Both the position numbers and the translations under genes were made by a program. Positions 23,400 through 33,860 of a stretch of 64,000 nucleotides of DNA are shown here, one piece after another. Below the pieces are notes generated by a model. The model saw nothing but the letters and a program-made list of their open reading frames with translations, was not told the DNA's origin and searched no databases. Within the stretch, counting starts at the first letter, position 1, and each line of letters begins with the position of its first letter. Source of the stretch: Lenzites betulinus (Eukaryota > Basidiomycota > Agaricomycetes > Polyporales > Polyporaceae); NCBI GenBank assembly GCA_022264855.1, contig JABYQU010000019.1, forward strand, positions 186,001 through 250,000, in the 5' to 3' direction.

Positions 23400-24645
23400 A
23401 AGGCTTCTCTTTGGCATAAGCATGCAGCTAGAAGGCGATACAGCGCCCGGGCATCCCATGATAAGCTAGAATTCGATATAAGCTCACGCCGCGCAGGACA
23501 TAAACCCGATCAGCGCCAGGGGAGTACGCCCGTTACACACACCGCTTGGTTTCTCACCGGACGAAGCAGTGCGCTCCGGCCACCGCGGGAGGCATCCAGA
23601 ATTAACGCGCCTACTAACCAGGAGACTGCATTCTCAAACTCACGAGAGCCGGGCAGGCTCTTCCAGGCCGTATACGGGAAGCTGCTAGGATGCTGGGAAG
23701 CTCGATCTGTACAGCTGCGCCTGCGCGCTGAGCATGAACGAAGCCTGTCAGATCGCTACAGTGCGGAGCGAACGTGCGTACGTACGTTATGACGACGTGT
23801 GTCCTCGAGCACACAGCGCGCCATGCCCATGCATGGGCTGAGGGAGCCGCGCGTGGAGCTATTTTGAGGGATACGGGCAGCTGCAGCCTGAGCGAACCTC
23901 AGCTTGGCGACTTGACGATGTTCTATATATAGCCGCGTAGTATTGGTGTTCATGGAGATTCGTACACACGTGCGTCGGTGGCTGAGCTGCTGAGCACATA
24001 AAAAGCATAGACCAAACACCATTCGGAGATGTTCTTCGTAATCGTAGTCGGTTGAATCCTCGATATGTATGAACGCGTGTCGGTCTGGGTCGGTCAACTC
24101 TAGTAGGATGCTAGTGAGTAGAGGTGCGCGATATATGTTTTCCGGGCCAACTTTTCGACTCACCGGAACATGATGCATGAATACGGTTCTTGTTGTAGGC
24201 TAGGGAGGATTCGGTGTGTCGAAATTCAACGTGACATGCTCGGGGCAAGCTACGCAGAGCAAAATCCAGGCCCTGGACAGCGCTTCGCCCAGACCTGAAA
24301 CGGACGCCAGATTGCCGACAGCTGGGGTTTGTGGCGCAAAAACCACCTAATCTTCTTCAAATTGAAACAGGACAGTATCAGAGTAAAGAGTCGTTGGTGT
24401 AGTACTAGTACTTGGTAGGTTTGACGAGTCCGAGGCGCCGGCGGCCAAATACTATCGCAGTGTCTCCGGATTAGGAAGGTGTAGTGATACGACAACTTGA
24501 ACTTGAACTTGAACTTGAAGCAGCAGGGCGACGGGTAGAGTTCCGCGCGCAGGCATACACGGACGCAGAGTATACTATTATAAGAAATAGTATTGAAGCT
24601 CCGAGACACAGGTTGGGCGTAGAGGTTGTCGCACACAGCCTGAAC
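23400..24645. other. Interval without a supported gene
   Basis: Several open frames of 60-145 codons exist on both strands, but they overlap one another in conflicting frames and show no domain or consistent splicing. A hexanucleotide tandem repeat occurs near 24495. I see nothing else. Confidence 0.35.
24495..24518. repeat. (acttga)n hexanucleotide repeat, about four units
   Basis: The + strand reads four near-perfect copies of acttga/cttgaa. In translation it produces the artificial LELELE / KFKFK strings in overlapping frames, which explains the spurious open frames here. Confidence 0.8.
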
Positions 24646-25027
24646 TCATGCCACCGCCCTTGGTACGGATGACTCCGCAGCCTCCCCGCATCGCACTTCG
24701 GCTGACTTTTCTTCGTCTTTGATTTCACGCTGCTCTTCATCTCGTGGTCCGGCTGTTTCGGGATTGCTGCGGTCTGAGTCATCGCCCAGCGCTGCAACAT
24801 TGTCGGAGGCTGGCTCCGCGGCGAGCCTCTTTCTGCGTCGTCGTGCCATAGGGTTCAGGATCAGTGCGCAAATAATCACGATAGCATCCATGACCTGTAT
24901 CACGGACGTCAGTGAATATAAATACATTCGATTGTAGACTTACCACTACAAGGGAGTACGTGACGCCTGCCACGATGTCGAATTTGTCTTTGAATGCGAG
25001 CGAGAGGTCATTGAATACGCCGCCCAT
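24646..25027 (-). CDS. Small single-pass membrane protein, uncharacterised, two exons
   Basis: Not recognised. The start at 25027 gives MGGVFNDLSLAFKDKFDIVA, then GVTYSLVV, then a GT..AG intron of about 50 nt (gtaagt...gatacag), then VMDAIVIICALILNPMARRR. Together these form a membrane helix with a following basic stop-transfer cluster RRRRKR. The remaining 60 residues are acidic and disordered (SDRSNPETAGPRDEEQREIK) and end SSVPRAVA. The start codon lies only 6 bp from the A-rich tail of a LINE-type retrotransposon, so the natural promoter and most of the 5' UTR have been pushed about 6 kb away. If further upstream exons once existed they have been separated from this part. Confidence 0.6.
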
Positions 25028-25032
25028 GAGGT

Positions 25033-25053
25033 CTTTTCTTTCTTTCTTTCTTT
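25033..25053 (-). repeat. (aaag)n tail of the LINE element
   Basis: The + strand shows cttttctttctttctttcttt, that is aaagaaagaaagaaagaaaag at the 3' end of the - strand element. LINEs commonly end in poly(A) or a short A-rich repeat that primes target-site reverse transcription, so this marks the element's 3' junction. Confidence 0.85.
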
Positions 25054-25573
25054 GAATCCTCGTTTATTGCCCTCGAGGGCCGAGCCCTATGGTAGGCAAT
25101 ACAGCGCGGGTGACTACGGGAGAGAGCCGAGGGATCGACAGGCATACGTAGGGGGGGGTGGGGGGTGCGACGGCCGAGGCCGCCGCGGGCACAGTAGTAT
25201 GGTAGGAGTATAAGTTAGACGACCGGGAGCAATAGAAAGAGTGGTTTAACAGACAGGGAAGAGGGGGAAGGGAAGGGGGCCACATGCTGGTCGCACCGCG
25301 CCGGCCAGTATACGGCAGGGAACCGGGTTCTAAACCTGCCCGTGCTTTGCAACAGCGCTGGCGCTGCCGGGCTATGAGCCTCTTGCCACGGGAGGGGTAC
25401 GGTAGCCGGGCAGACACCCGGCACCGTCAGAACTCCCCCGGCCCCAACGCGGAGATTATGCTCCCAGCATGCCCATATACGTACAAAGTAGACGACACGA
25501 AACGAAGGCGGGGAGAGAGGAGACGGAGAGGGGGAGAGCGGGGGCGAGAGGGTCGAAGAAGGCGTCCAGGTCG

Positions 25574-28500
25574 TCAGGCGTCGCCGCCGTCGTCGTCGCT
25601 GTCGGGGTAGCCAGAGCGCGGGCCAATGAGGGCGCCGACCGCTGAACGCAGCCTTCCTGTGGCGTTGATGTAGCTGAACAGCATGCGGAGGGAGGCCTTC
25701 GCGTTGAGGAGGGCGGAGAGTGTGCGACCGGAGAAGCCGAGCGGCGCGAAGTGGACGGCGCGATGTAGCGAGTACGTTGGGCATACGAGGAGGAAGTGCT
25801 GCACCGTTTCGGGCGCTTCGCCGCACGTCGGACAAGTCGCGCTAGGCGCCTTCCCTATACGTTCCATGTACGCCTGCAGCGGAACATGATTAGTGCGGAA
25901 TTGCATGAGAAGATTGGCGTGCCGTCGGGGGAGGTCAGCGATGAGCGCCCCGTATTTCTTGGAGGGCAGGGCGCCGTCGATCTCTGCCATACGAACACCG
26001 CGCCGCGACGTCCGCCACCGGACCCCCGCACGCCGATCGAGCTCGTGCTGGAAGTTTTGTCGGGCGCGCGATGCGCTGAGTGGGAGCGGCTTGCGTAATG
26101 ACGTTGGGAGCAGGTGCTTGGCGGATGAGGTCTCATGTGCCGCTTCCTTTGCCGCTACATCTGCTGCTTCATTCCCCGGGACGTCCGAGTGGCCCGGGAC
26201 CCAACGCAGCGTGAGGCGAAGGCGGGGGCGCGCCGCTTTGAGGTCTCGTACAGCTGCGTGAAAGATGTCAGTGAGATAACGCCCTGCCCCGGGAGAACGT
26301 AGCGTGGTGGCTCGAATTGCCGCTGTGTTGTCGAGTCCGATGGATGCGCGTCGCGTGCACAAAATTGCTCGCCGCAGGAGCTCCATGCCGAGGATCGTGG
26401 CAACGATCTCCGCCTCATACACCGTATGCCGTGTGGACGGTCCGAGGTAGAGTTGGAGGACCTCGGGTTCCTCCTGGCCCGGCGCGTAGAGCAGCGCCGC
26501 GGCACCGACACCCCCATCCACGTCCGAGCCGTCCGTGTAGACACGGAACGCGCCGTCGAGCGCCCACTGAGCGTCGTCTTCCACTGCCTCCTCCCGGTCC
26601 GCGAGGACGTGCGTGCGATGACGCGGCGTCCAGCGCGGGTGCAGGCGCACCGGCCGAATGCGCTCCGTGTCACGATAGGCCAGCCACCTGCGATAAGCAT
26701 CCAGGAGCTCGTGCAAGGAAGACCGATGGGCCTTGACCAGCTTGCGGCCCGCACGGCGAACGTGGGGCGCCAGTGGGTGCGTCTTCGGGAGCGTACACAG
26801 CCGGACTGCCGCCCGGTGGCAGATCTTGTCCACCAGCAGATCGAAGGGTAGCAGGCGGGCGTGTGCCTCGAGCGTGTCGGTTGGCGCCGTGCGGAGGGCG
26901 CCCGTCATGGCGAGTAACGCCTGCCGCTGAATCTGTGCGAGCCGCCGGATGTTCCCCGCCGACCCGTGCTTGCGAGTGTGGCCGGCGAGTTTTCGTATCG
27001 GGGTGAGGAAGGTGTCAGCGGCATAGAGCATACTCGGGACAACAACAGAGAGATAGAGACGGCGCACGATGGGGAGCGTGAGCCCGTTCCGCGCCTTCGC
27101 CAGCCGCCGGATTTGGGACACCAGTCGGCTGCCTCTCGCATACGCCGAGGCGACGTGTTGCTTGAACTTGAGGGCCTGATCAACGAGAACCCCGAGGAAG
27201 CGATGGTGATCAGTCGGCTGGATGACCGTGCCGTCCGAGAGCGTGAGTTGCGGGCCAAGCCCAATCCGCTTCGGCTGCGCCTTGCAGTTGATGAGGCCGA
27301 ACTTGTCGAGGGAGAACGCGGAGTTGTGTGCCCTGGACCAGTCTTGCGCACCGCCGTCCCGCTCCATGAACCGCCGCACTTTGTCATGACAGGCCCCGAA
27401 CGTCTTGCCCGTGACCACGAGGGCCACGTCGTCCATCGAGCCCACCGCGTGCTCGCCGTGCTTTGTGTCTGCGCTGTCGATGAGATCAGAGTTGTAGAAG
27501 GCATAGAGGATGACTGAAAGCGGGCAGCCCTGGTCGATGCCGCTGGCGATATCAAAAAGCTCTGACGAAAAATCGTCGAAATGGATCCGAGTCTTCCGCC
27601 CCGAAAGCTTCACCCGTAGCCAGTCGACGTATTGAACTGGCACACCCCGCATGCGCAAGTTGTGATACAAACGCTCCGGAGAGGCGGCTGGGAACGCCGA
27701 CTTGATGTCCAGGAACACGACCGAGGCGACGTGACTCCGCCGCCAGGCGTCTTTGACAGTTTTGGTGACGAGGTGAATGGAGTCGGTCGTCGTCCGCCCC
27801 GCACGCCCGCCGAATTGCAGGTCTGCGAGCATGGCCTTCTGTTCTGCCTCATACACCAAAACGTCAGCGACACAACGAGATAGAATTTTTGACATGCAGT
27901 CGAGGAGCGCGATGGGCCGCCAGGCCTTGGCAACCGTGTAGTCCTCCTTGCCCGGCTTTTGCAGCACCACCGTGTCGGAGATCTTCCAACGCTCCGGGTA
28001 GTATTGAAGGGTGAATGTTGCCCTGAAGAGTGAGCCCAAAATGGGTGTCAGCGTGTCTGCGCAATGCTTGTATACCTCATTTGGGACAGCGTCAGGTCCC
28101 GGGGCTTTGAACGCCCTGAGCGCCTTGATGGCGCGGCGTACTTGCGTGTCCGTGATTGGCTTGAAGTCATAGAGCGGTTGCGGGTAGGGTCCTGTGGGGA
28201 TGACAGCAGCACTAGGCGGTAGGAAGAATGTGCGATGAAACTCAGCGCCTTTGTCCTCGTTCGTGTTCAGCACACGCTCCTGGCCACCCGCTCCGGGTAC
28301 CCGAATTGGCGGGATCCGCGCTCGGCCGCCGTCAGTTGCTCCGCGCTTGAGGAAGCGGTTGGCGTCCCAGATCGTCTTGCCATCTATGGAGTCAATCCAC
28401 GCTTTCCAAAAGTCGTTCTTGGCCGCTGTGATGTTGTCAGCATAGATATTACGATAGCGTCTGTACTCAGCGTGCGCCGGGTGAGCGGGCGTGGCTCGGT

Positions 28501-29532
28501 GTCTAAAGGCGATCCGCCCGAGGCGCTCCTTTTCTGTGCGCATCTTGGCGAGCTCCGCGGACCACCAGCGTTTGGCGTACGGGGTGTCCGCCGTCTCCGG
28601 AACGTGATCCGCAATTGTAGCCTGGAGGTCGTCCATGAGGCTGTTCAGCACACGGTCGAAGCGCGCCTGCGTGTTGATGTTGGTGGGGTAGTGCCGGGCC
28701 TCCACCCTCTCTGCCAGCGCCTGCCCGAACGCTGCCCAGTCGACCCGGCGGAAGTCCTTGCGGGGGCGGCGCACTGCCGCCGCTGTTGGCATGTCGAAGA
28801 TTGTCTGGATGGGAAAGTGATCAGTTTTGGTCGGACGTTTATCGTGCAATACCGTGCAGGTCCGCAGGCATTCCAGGATGGCGGCCGTGCAGAAAACGTT
28901 GTCGGGGCGGGTGTAGTTCTTCGTACGGGAGGCTTCAAGTGTCGGGATGCCCGGCGGCAATGCCATTGATAGATCATGACGGTCGAGGATTGTGATCAGG
29001 CGTTCTGCCCGCCGTAGGTTCTCCGACGTGAAGAGGTGGAGGTTAGTGGGGTCATCCCAGGCGGGGTGGTGGCGATTGAAATCGCCGAGCCAAACCAAAT
29101 GCTGCGGCTCCTCTGCCCCTCCAGGAATGGCATTGAGCACCGCCCGTGAGGCCGCATGCAAAGCCGTGTCGTGCTCCCCGTCGACGTAGAGATTGAAAAC
29201 ATGGACGGTTGCGTCCTTGGTGCGGATGGATATAGCGGTGACGTCGGGGTGCTGGGTGGCGATGGCGCTCCACGAGTCGATCGAGAGCTTCTTGTTGACG
29301 AGGGTGACGGCTCGCGACCGTCCCGCCCCTCCTTGCGGTGTGTGGTCGGATAGATGACGTGCCAGTGGGAGGTGCTGGAGGTGAGGTTGAGGAAGGTCAG
29401 ATAGGGCTCTTGCAACGCTAGAATATCATAGTCAGCAACAAATCGATCATTGACGAGATCTAACTGGGCGCTCCCAGATTTATTGAGATTTTGCTGCCAG
29501 ATGCGTAGGGTGTTGTGGGTCGTAGGATTCAT
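25574..29532 (-). CDS. LINE ORF2: endonuclease-reverse transcriptase-RNase H polyprotein, one frameshift
   Basis: Catalyses target-primed reverse transcription. The start at 29532 (MNPTTHNTLRIWQQNLNKSG) opens the AP-endonuclease domain (ILALQEPYLTF). The reading frame breaks once near 29330-29345, in the ctccttgcggt stretch, and the domain continues in the second frame (RAVTLVNKKLSIDSW, LGDFNRHHPAWDD, TKTDHFPI). The long second frame (to 25574) carries the reverse transcriptase: motif A VVFLDIKSAFPAAS, motif B GIDQGCPLSVILY, motif C SMDDVALVVTG (the Asp pair is kept). RNase H follows with VYTDGSDVDGG, YEAEIVATILGMELL, LDNTAAI and PGHSDVPGNEAADVAAKEA. It ends with a CPTC..H..C zinc finger. Apart from the frameshift the domains are complete over about 1,320 codons. 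This copy would need frame repair or suppression to make the full protein. Confidence 0.92.
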
Positions 29533-31216
29533 TGACGAAGGTCGGGGTTGGCCGGCTGCCTGGGTGCGTCAAGGAATTCGTCCAGTCGGGCTTGCGTGGG
29601 GCGGTGGTCGCGGTCGGCCTTGTCGAAACGGTGCCGCACCTGCGACCAGACCGTGGGCGGCGGCGGCGCTCTTGCCAGCTCCTCCTCGTCCGAGACCCAT
29701 GTGTCGGGCGCGTTGGTCACGAAGAAGCGGAAGCCGCTGTCGGCCTTCCGGTTTACCTGTGCGCTCACCCGCGTGCGCAGCGCCGGGCAGGCCCTGTCCC
29801 ACGCCGCATGGCCATCCTCCTCGCAATTCGCGCAGCGGTACTTGTACGGGTCCGCCGCCACTTGGCATTGTGACGTTGGGTGGCCGGCGGCGCAGTTGGC
29901 GCAGACGTCGTGCGGCGCCTTGCAGTCCCGGGCGAAGTGGCCCCCGTACGCTTGACAACGGGCGCACCTCTTCGGTTCATCTATATCCCTTCGTACCAGA
30001 ATGCGGCGTCCTGCAATAAATAGCCCTTTCAGCGCAATGTTCGCCTGTTCAATGCCCGTTACCGTGAGCATTAGGTGTGCCGTTCGCTGTCCCGGAAACC
30101 GCCGCTCCATGGGCTTGATCCACTCCGCGCGGCCCAGCGCCCCCGTCTTGAGCGTGTGGGCGGCCTCGACCGCTCGTAGAGCCGCCGCGTCGCGCGGGTC
30201 GAACGAGACGGGGACGCGCTCGGCGACCAGCCTGTACGTGCGTTCGACCACCTGCGCCGCCATCCCCATCTTGCGTGCGAACGGCTTGGCGACCGTGGGC
30301 TTGAGGAGCCATCGCGCAGCTTCGATACTTGACATCGTGAAGACCGTGTCCCCGTGAGGGAGGATCTTGGCCGACTCCACCGTACCTCCCTCGGGCGCCG
30401 TGAGCCCCGCCCTGTCCATCTCATCCAGCACTCCCCGGGCGCGGTCCTTCAGTGCGCCCTCCCCGAGGGGCTCACCGCTCTCCGAGCTGAGGGTCGCCCC
30501 TCGGACCAGCACTTGACGCTGCAGGAGGTCGGCGAGCGTGGCCGCTCGGCGCACGCGCACCGGCGCTGTCTCGATGGTCAGCGTGGAGGCGGTAGGTGCG
30601 GGCTCACCCGGGCGCGCGATGAACTGCGCGGACTCCTGTATCCCTTCGCGTGCCGCGGCGAGCGCCGCCTCAGCCCCTTCACCCGTTCGCACGCCTCGCG
30701 CAGGCTGGCTGATCCCCCTTCCATCTCCAGCTTCATCTTGCCGATCATTTCCGAGAACTCGTCGAGCCGGTCTTCGACATGGGACGTGTGGTGGTCGAGC
30801 CGGAGGCGCAGCTGCCCTTCCGCGCGCTCGACGACGGCGTCGCTGACCGCTGTCTGGGCGTCGTGGGCGAGGACTCCTTTGGCGAGGTGCGCGAAAGCGA
30901 GGATGCCACGCTTGGCGAGATCTCCAGTCGTCGAGAAGGCGAGATGCAGCAGACCCGAGATCAGAGATTCGCCCGTAAAGGCGTTGTCGCCTCCCGGGAT
31001 CAGTTCATGACCGAGTAAGAACTCCATGGCTGCGCCTAGGTTCGGTACGAGCTTTTCGGCTTCCATCCAAGCTTCTTGTGAGGTGAGTAAGGTCTTTTTT
31101 GCCGTTTTTCTGGTCGGTTTGGCTGGTGCGCTGTCGTGGGCGCCTATTCTCGCAGGCGGCGTCGGCGGCGTGCTGGCCGGCCTTGTTGGCGGCGGACGAG
31201 GTCGACCACCCATCAT
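29529..31216 (-). CDS. LINE ORF1: gag-like RNA-binding protein with three zinc knuckles, one frameshift
   Basis: Nucleic-acid chaperone that packages the element RNA. The start at 31216 gives MMGGRPRPPPTRPAST, then a Lys-rich part and a helical region (LVPNLGAAMEFLLGHELIPG, ending DEFSEMIGKMKLEMEGG). The frame changes once near 30680-30690, where ACERVKG gives way to EGAEAALAAAREGIQESA. The second frame supplies an RRM-like esterase-free middle region and three CCHC knuckles: CARCQAYGGHFARDC, CANCAAGHPTSQC, CANCEEDGHAAWDRAC. Its stop TGA at 29531-29529 overlaps the ATG of ORF2 as ATGA, an arrangement used for stop-restart translation in other LINEs. The two frames together cover about 560 codons. 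Confidence 0.88.
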
Positions 31217-31373
31217 GCTGGCTGAGATATGACCGTATCCGTAGGTGTACTAAAGACTAGCCCCAGAGTGCTAAAGAGCCGCACGGAACGATCCTCCCCC
31301 TATGAGGATGTAGCGTGGGAATAAAGCAGCAGGTGGTGGTAGAGCGTCAAGAAGGGTCCCAAGCAGCGACTTG

Positions 31374-31877
31374 TCAGAAAACACTTTGGTTTACCCTTTC
31401 CATGTCCCGCATCGATGTCTTAGCCATGACTTTCAATGCAAATATGGCGGAGGGACGCTCGAGCGGATGGGAGTGCTTTCTCTTCACACCAGCAGTATGT
31501 ACGGAACCCCAGCCGCCATTCCCTGTGTATAGTAAGCAGTCAAGAACTCGTTGTTACTAGATAGACATACCTAGTGTTCTCAGAATTTCCATATCTTGCA
31601 GCGTCAATGGTGGTGGCCGCCTACCAGTGGCGCGGCCAGGTGTGGCTACACTGTTGGCGGGCTCGCGTGTCCCTTTAACTTCGCGCTGGAGAAACACAAT
31701 AGATCAGCGTATATACAAGACGTATATATGTAGATAATGAGCTACCTGAGGGACAGTTGTCGTTGCAGGGAGGGCGAAGACCGGTCCTCCGGACGGAGTG
31801 GCAGACGCGAAGCCACTGTCTGTAGTGGTCCTTCGTCCCTGGTAAGGATGATAGCGAACGCGGTTCGAGGGTGCCAT
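31374..31877 (-). pseudogene. Truncated protein kinase gene (N-terminus and start of the N-lobe only)
   Basis: Three exons assemble in frame: 31877-31746, 31685-31571 and 31522-31374 (131 codons plus TGA). The protein starts MAPSNRVRYHPYQGRRTTTD and has a Pro/Thr-rich linker. It then enters a kinase fold: LTLQDMEILRTLGNGGWGSV (Gly-rich loop GNGGWG), followed by FALKVMAKTSMRDMERVNQ with the ATP-binding Lys in ALKVM. A stop follows at once. The next ~40 nt still resemble kinase coding sequence (tgggaccc, ttcttgacgctctacca, cf. WDPFLTLY) but with frame breaks. The rest of the kinase domain is absent: 157 bp further on is the LINE's ORF1 start. It looks like an AGC-type Ser/Thr kinase gene that is broken or decayed. 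An alternative is that AG|gtaaac at the end is a donor and the rest was displaced, but no downstream kinase exon is visible beyond the LINE. Confidence 0.7.
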
Positions 31878-33238
31878 TTGGGACAGAAGAGTGAGAGAAA
31901 GGTGAAAGCCGGATTTGCGGAGGTGGTGGTGGTAGAGAGGGAAGGGGGATGGGAGAAGACAAGGTGGCCAGAAACCCGCCTTGAAGTACTCCGGCCGGGA
32001 CAATGCGTTCACCAGCTACTAGTACTACTAATACTATTGCCACTCAAGACGCGTCGTGGTCACGTGAAGACGCGTTGGCGCCCGCTTGCAGTTAGATTAC
32101 GAGCGCTCAACACCTCCTAGCTGATCGAGTGATTGCGCACGTTCACTCTCTGCTCTTAGTACCAGTGCTCTACATGCTCGCGCCCCGATATATATCTCCA
32201 GCTAGCAAGGTAAGTCATAACCTGATACATCGTTCAAGATCTGGGAACACTGTACGTGCAGTATTGCAATTTCTATCTGCCGACGGCTTGACCTTCGAAA
32301 CCAGTACGCAGTCTAACAAAGCACGCCTCAATTGGCCCTCGCTCGTCATCGTCCTCAGGCAATACGTTGCTTCTAGCCGGTCGAAATTCAAAACGAGCTC
32401 GTTCGTCTCTTTCATGACGGCCGATCTGACTGCCCGGGAACACCGGTGAGTCGTTGCTCCGTCGTTATAAGGGATCTTAGCATCCAGCTCCATCGAGGGT
32501 GCATGCTCGAAATCCTTAGTAGTATGCTGCAGCAGAGTCGGAATTCGAGCTTGAATGTTGGAAGGACCGGTCTACTCAGCGAATCATTGGGATAATCGGT
32601 GATGGGCACCGCGCGAAATGTCGCAAAGTGATTGTAGGCCCATGTACGGGGCCTCACATCCCCCCTGAGATGTTGATTAAGGCAGCTTGGGATCGCCTTC
32701 TTTAACACCTCATGGGTGATATGTGGCTCGCATGACCTGGGGCTGCTATTATCTATGGGTCGCCGCCGATCAGTGACCAGCCTGGCATGAGAGTGGGGGA
32801 ACGTGAGAGGATGTCTGTGTATGAGGGGAGGAATTATCCGAGATACCTTGGCATGTATGTTATTCGCCCAGATATCAGGAAAACGTAGCATCAACTTCGT
32901 GCTTAGGATATGCGCAATCTACTGCCGTGACAATGTGTTGATTTAAAACTTAAAAGGCTCAGAATCATGCATGAAGCCTGCTAACGACATTAAGTACTGC
33001 GGTGTGTGAGAGGTGTGTGTAGCCCGCTATGCTTCTAGGTCATCATTTCCTATGCCCCATCCTATATTTCCCGTCTATCGCCTGCTCCGCCGTATCTGCA
33101 CTCTTTACCAGCCACGGTCTCGATGTAGCAGTGAGGGAGGTTCATCAACTGACAACTACCGCGACCTGTGGCGCGAGGACCTCCGTGACGAAGAGCATGC
33201 CGTCGAGGATCAGGTAGGCACGGTGGCGTCCGATATCA
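31878..33238. other. Interval without a supported gene
   Basis: Upstream region of the kinase fragment and unassigned sequence. Open frames on the - strand (32215-32493, 32412-32894) are not recognised and have no splice context. The + strand from 33029 to 33238 could contain decayed upstream coding sequence of the aminotransferase remnant but cannot be read as such. Confidence 0.35.
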
Positions 33239-33860
33239 ATGTGTCCGCTTGACCGTCAACTTCCAGCCTCCAACCCGCTACGATCCTACTGCTTGATCCT
33301 GACCGTGTATTGCAAAAAGGTGGCTCTCCAGAAGCACTTCAAGCACAGGCGCCACCGCATGCTCGAGCAACTCAGCCTCAAGGTCGCCGTCCCGCCCGTC
33401 GCGATGTTCTACAACTGGCTGGACCTAGAGCAACTGCCCGCGCCACCCAGCGCTCAACAACGGCCTCACGTTCTTCGAGGAGCCCCTGGAGGAGAAGGCG
33501 ATCGTGATCCCTGGGATCTTCTTTGACATCAACCCCGCGCACCGCAGGAACGTCTTCCCCTCGCCGTGCCATCACTTCGTGCGGCTTTCGTTCGGGCCGC
33601 TGCCTAAGGTCCTTGAAAAGGGTGCGTGTCTTCGTGTGGCGATTGTCACTGATTGGAGCGAGGTGCTGACGGGGGCGTGGTGTAGGTCTGGATGCAATCG
33701 GGCGCGTGCTGCGCAAGGCAAAGAGGAGGGCGACTCGGCACCCAGACATAGCTACAGGACGAGCATCGACAGCGTGCGCCAGATTGACTAACTCGTCTAG
33801 AGTGCGACGTGCTTCCGCCCCGCCCTGTGGGAACCCTCGGAGGTACGTTGTTGGGAGGAA
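33239..33860 (+). pseudogene. C-terminal remnant of a fold-type I PLP aminotransferase
   Basis: Reads like the small domain of class I/II aminotransferases (kynurenine/aspartate-like, fungal type). The first part is ALQKHFKHRRHRMLEQLSLK then VAVPPVAMFYNWLDLEQLP. A frameshift near 33430-33450 follows, then NNGLTFFEEPLEEKAIVIPG, IFFDINPAHRRNVFPSPCHH and FVRLSFGPLPKVLEKG. An intron with GT..AG ends joins to LDAIGRVLRKAKRR. The FxRLSFGP block holds the family's substrate-carboxylate Arg. The PLP-lysine domain is absent upstream, so this is a 5'-truncated and frameshifted copy. The normal C-terminal stop also seems lost, since the frame runs on without homology. Confidence 0.75.

Larger units (their letters stand above)
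25033..31230 (-). mobile_element. Non-LTR (LINE) retrotransposon, Tad1/I-like with RNase H, nearly full length
   Basis: About 6.2 kb on the - strand. ORF1 (zinc-knuckle RNA-binding protein) is followed, through an ATGA overlap, by ORF2 (AP endonuclease, reverse transcriptase, RNase H, terminal CCHC). Then comes a GC-rich 3' UTR of about 500 nt and a 3' tail of (gaaa)n-type repeats (25033-25053). Each ORF carries one apparent 1-nt frameshift, so this copy is probably inactive but young. ORF order and domain set match Tad1/I-superfamily elements of fungi. The 5' limit is undefined between 31217 and 31373. No clear target-site duplication was found. Confidence 0.92.

Noticed and set aside
23614..24178. 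Possible gene(s) between RNase T2 and the small membrane protein
   Set aside because: Overlapping frames conflict on both strands, with no domain, splice logic or conserved phrase.
24484..24636. Leu-Glu / Lys-Phe repeat protein
   Set aside because: It is a translation of the (acttga)n microsatellite.
26317..28969. Long + strand frames antisense to the LINE ORF2 (up to 244 codons)
   Set aside because: Shadows of the GC-rich ORF2 coding frame; no domain of their own.
31276..31300. Target-site duplication for the LINE (ctatgaggat versus catgaggtc)
   Set aside because: Only six identical bases and not at a defined 5' end; this could be chance.
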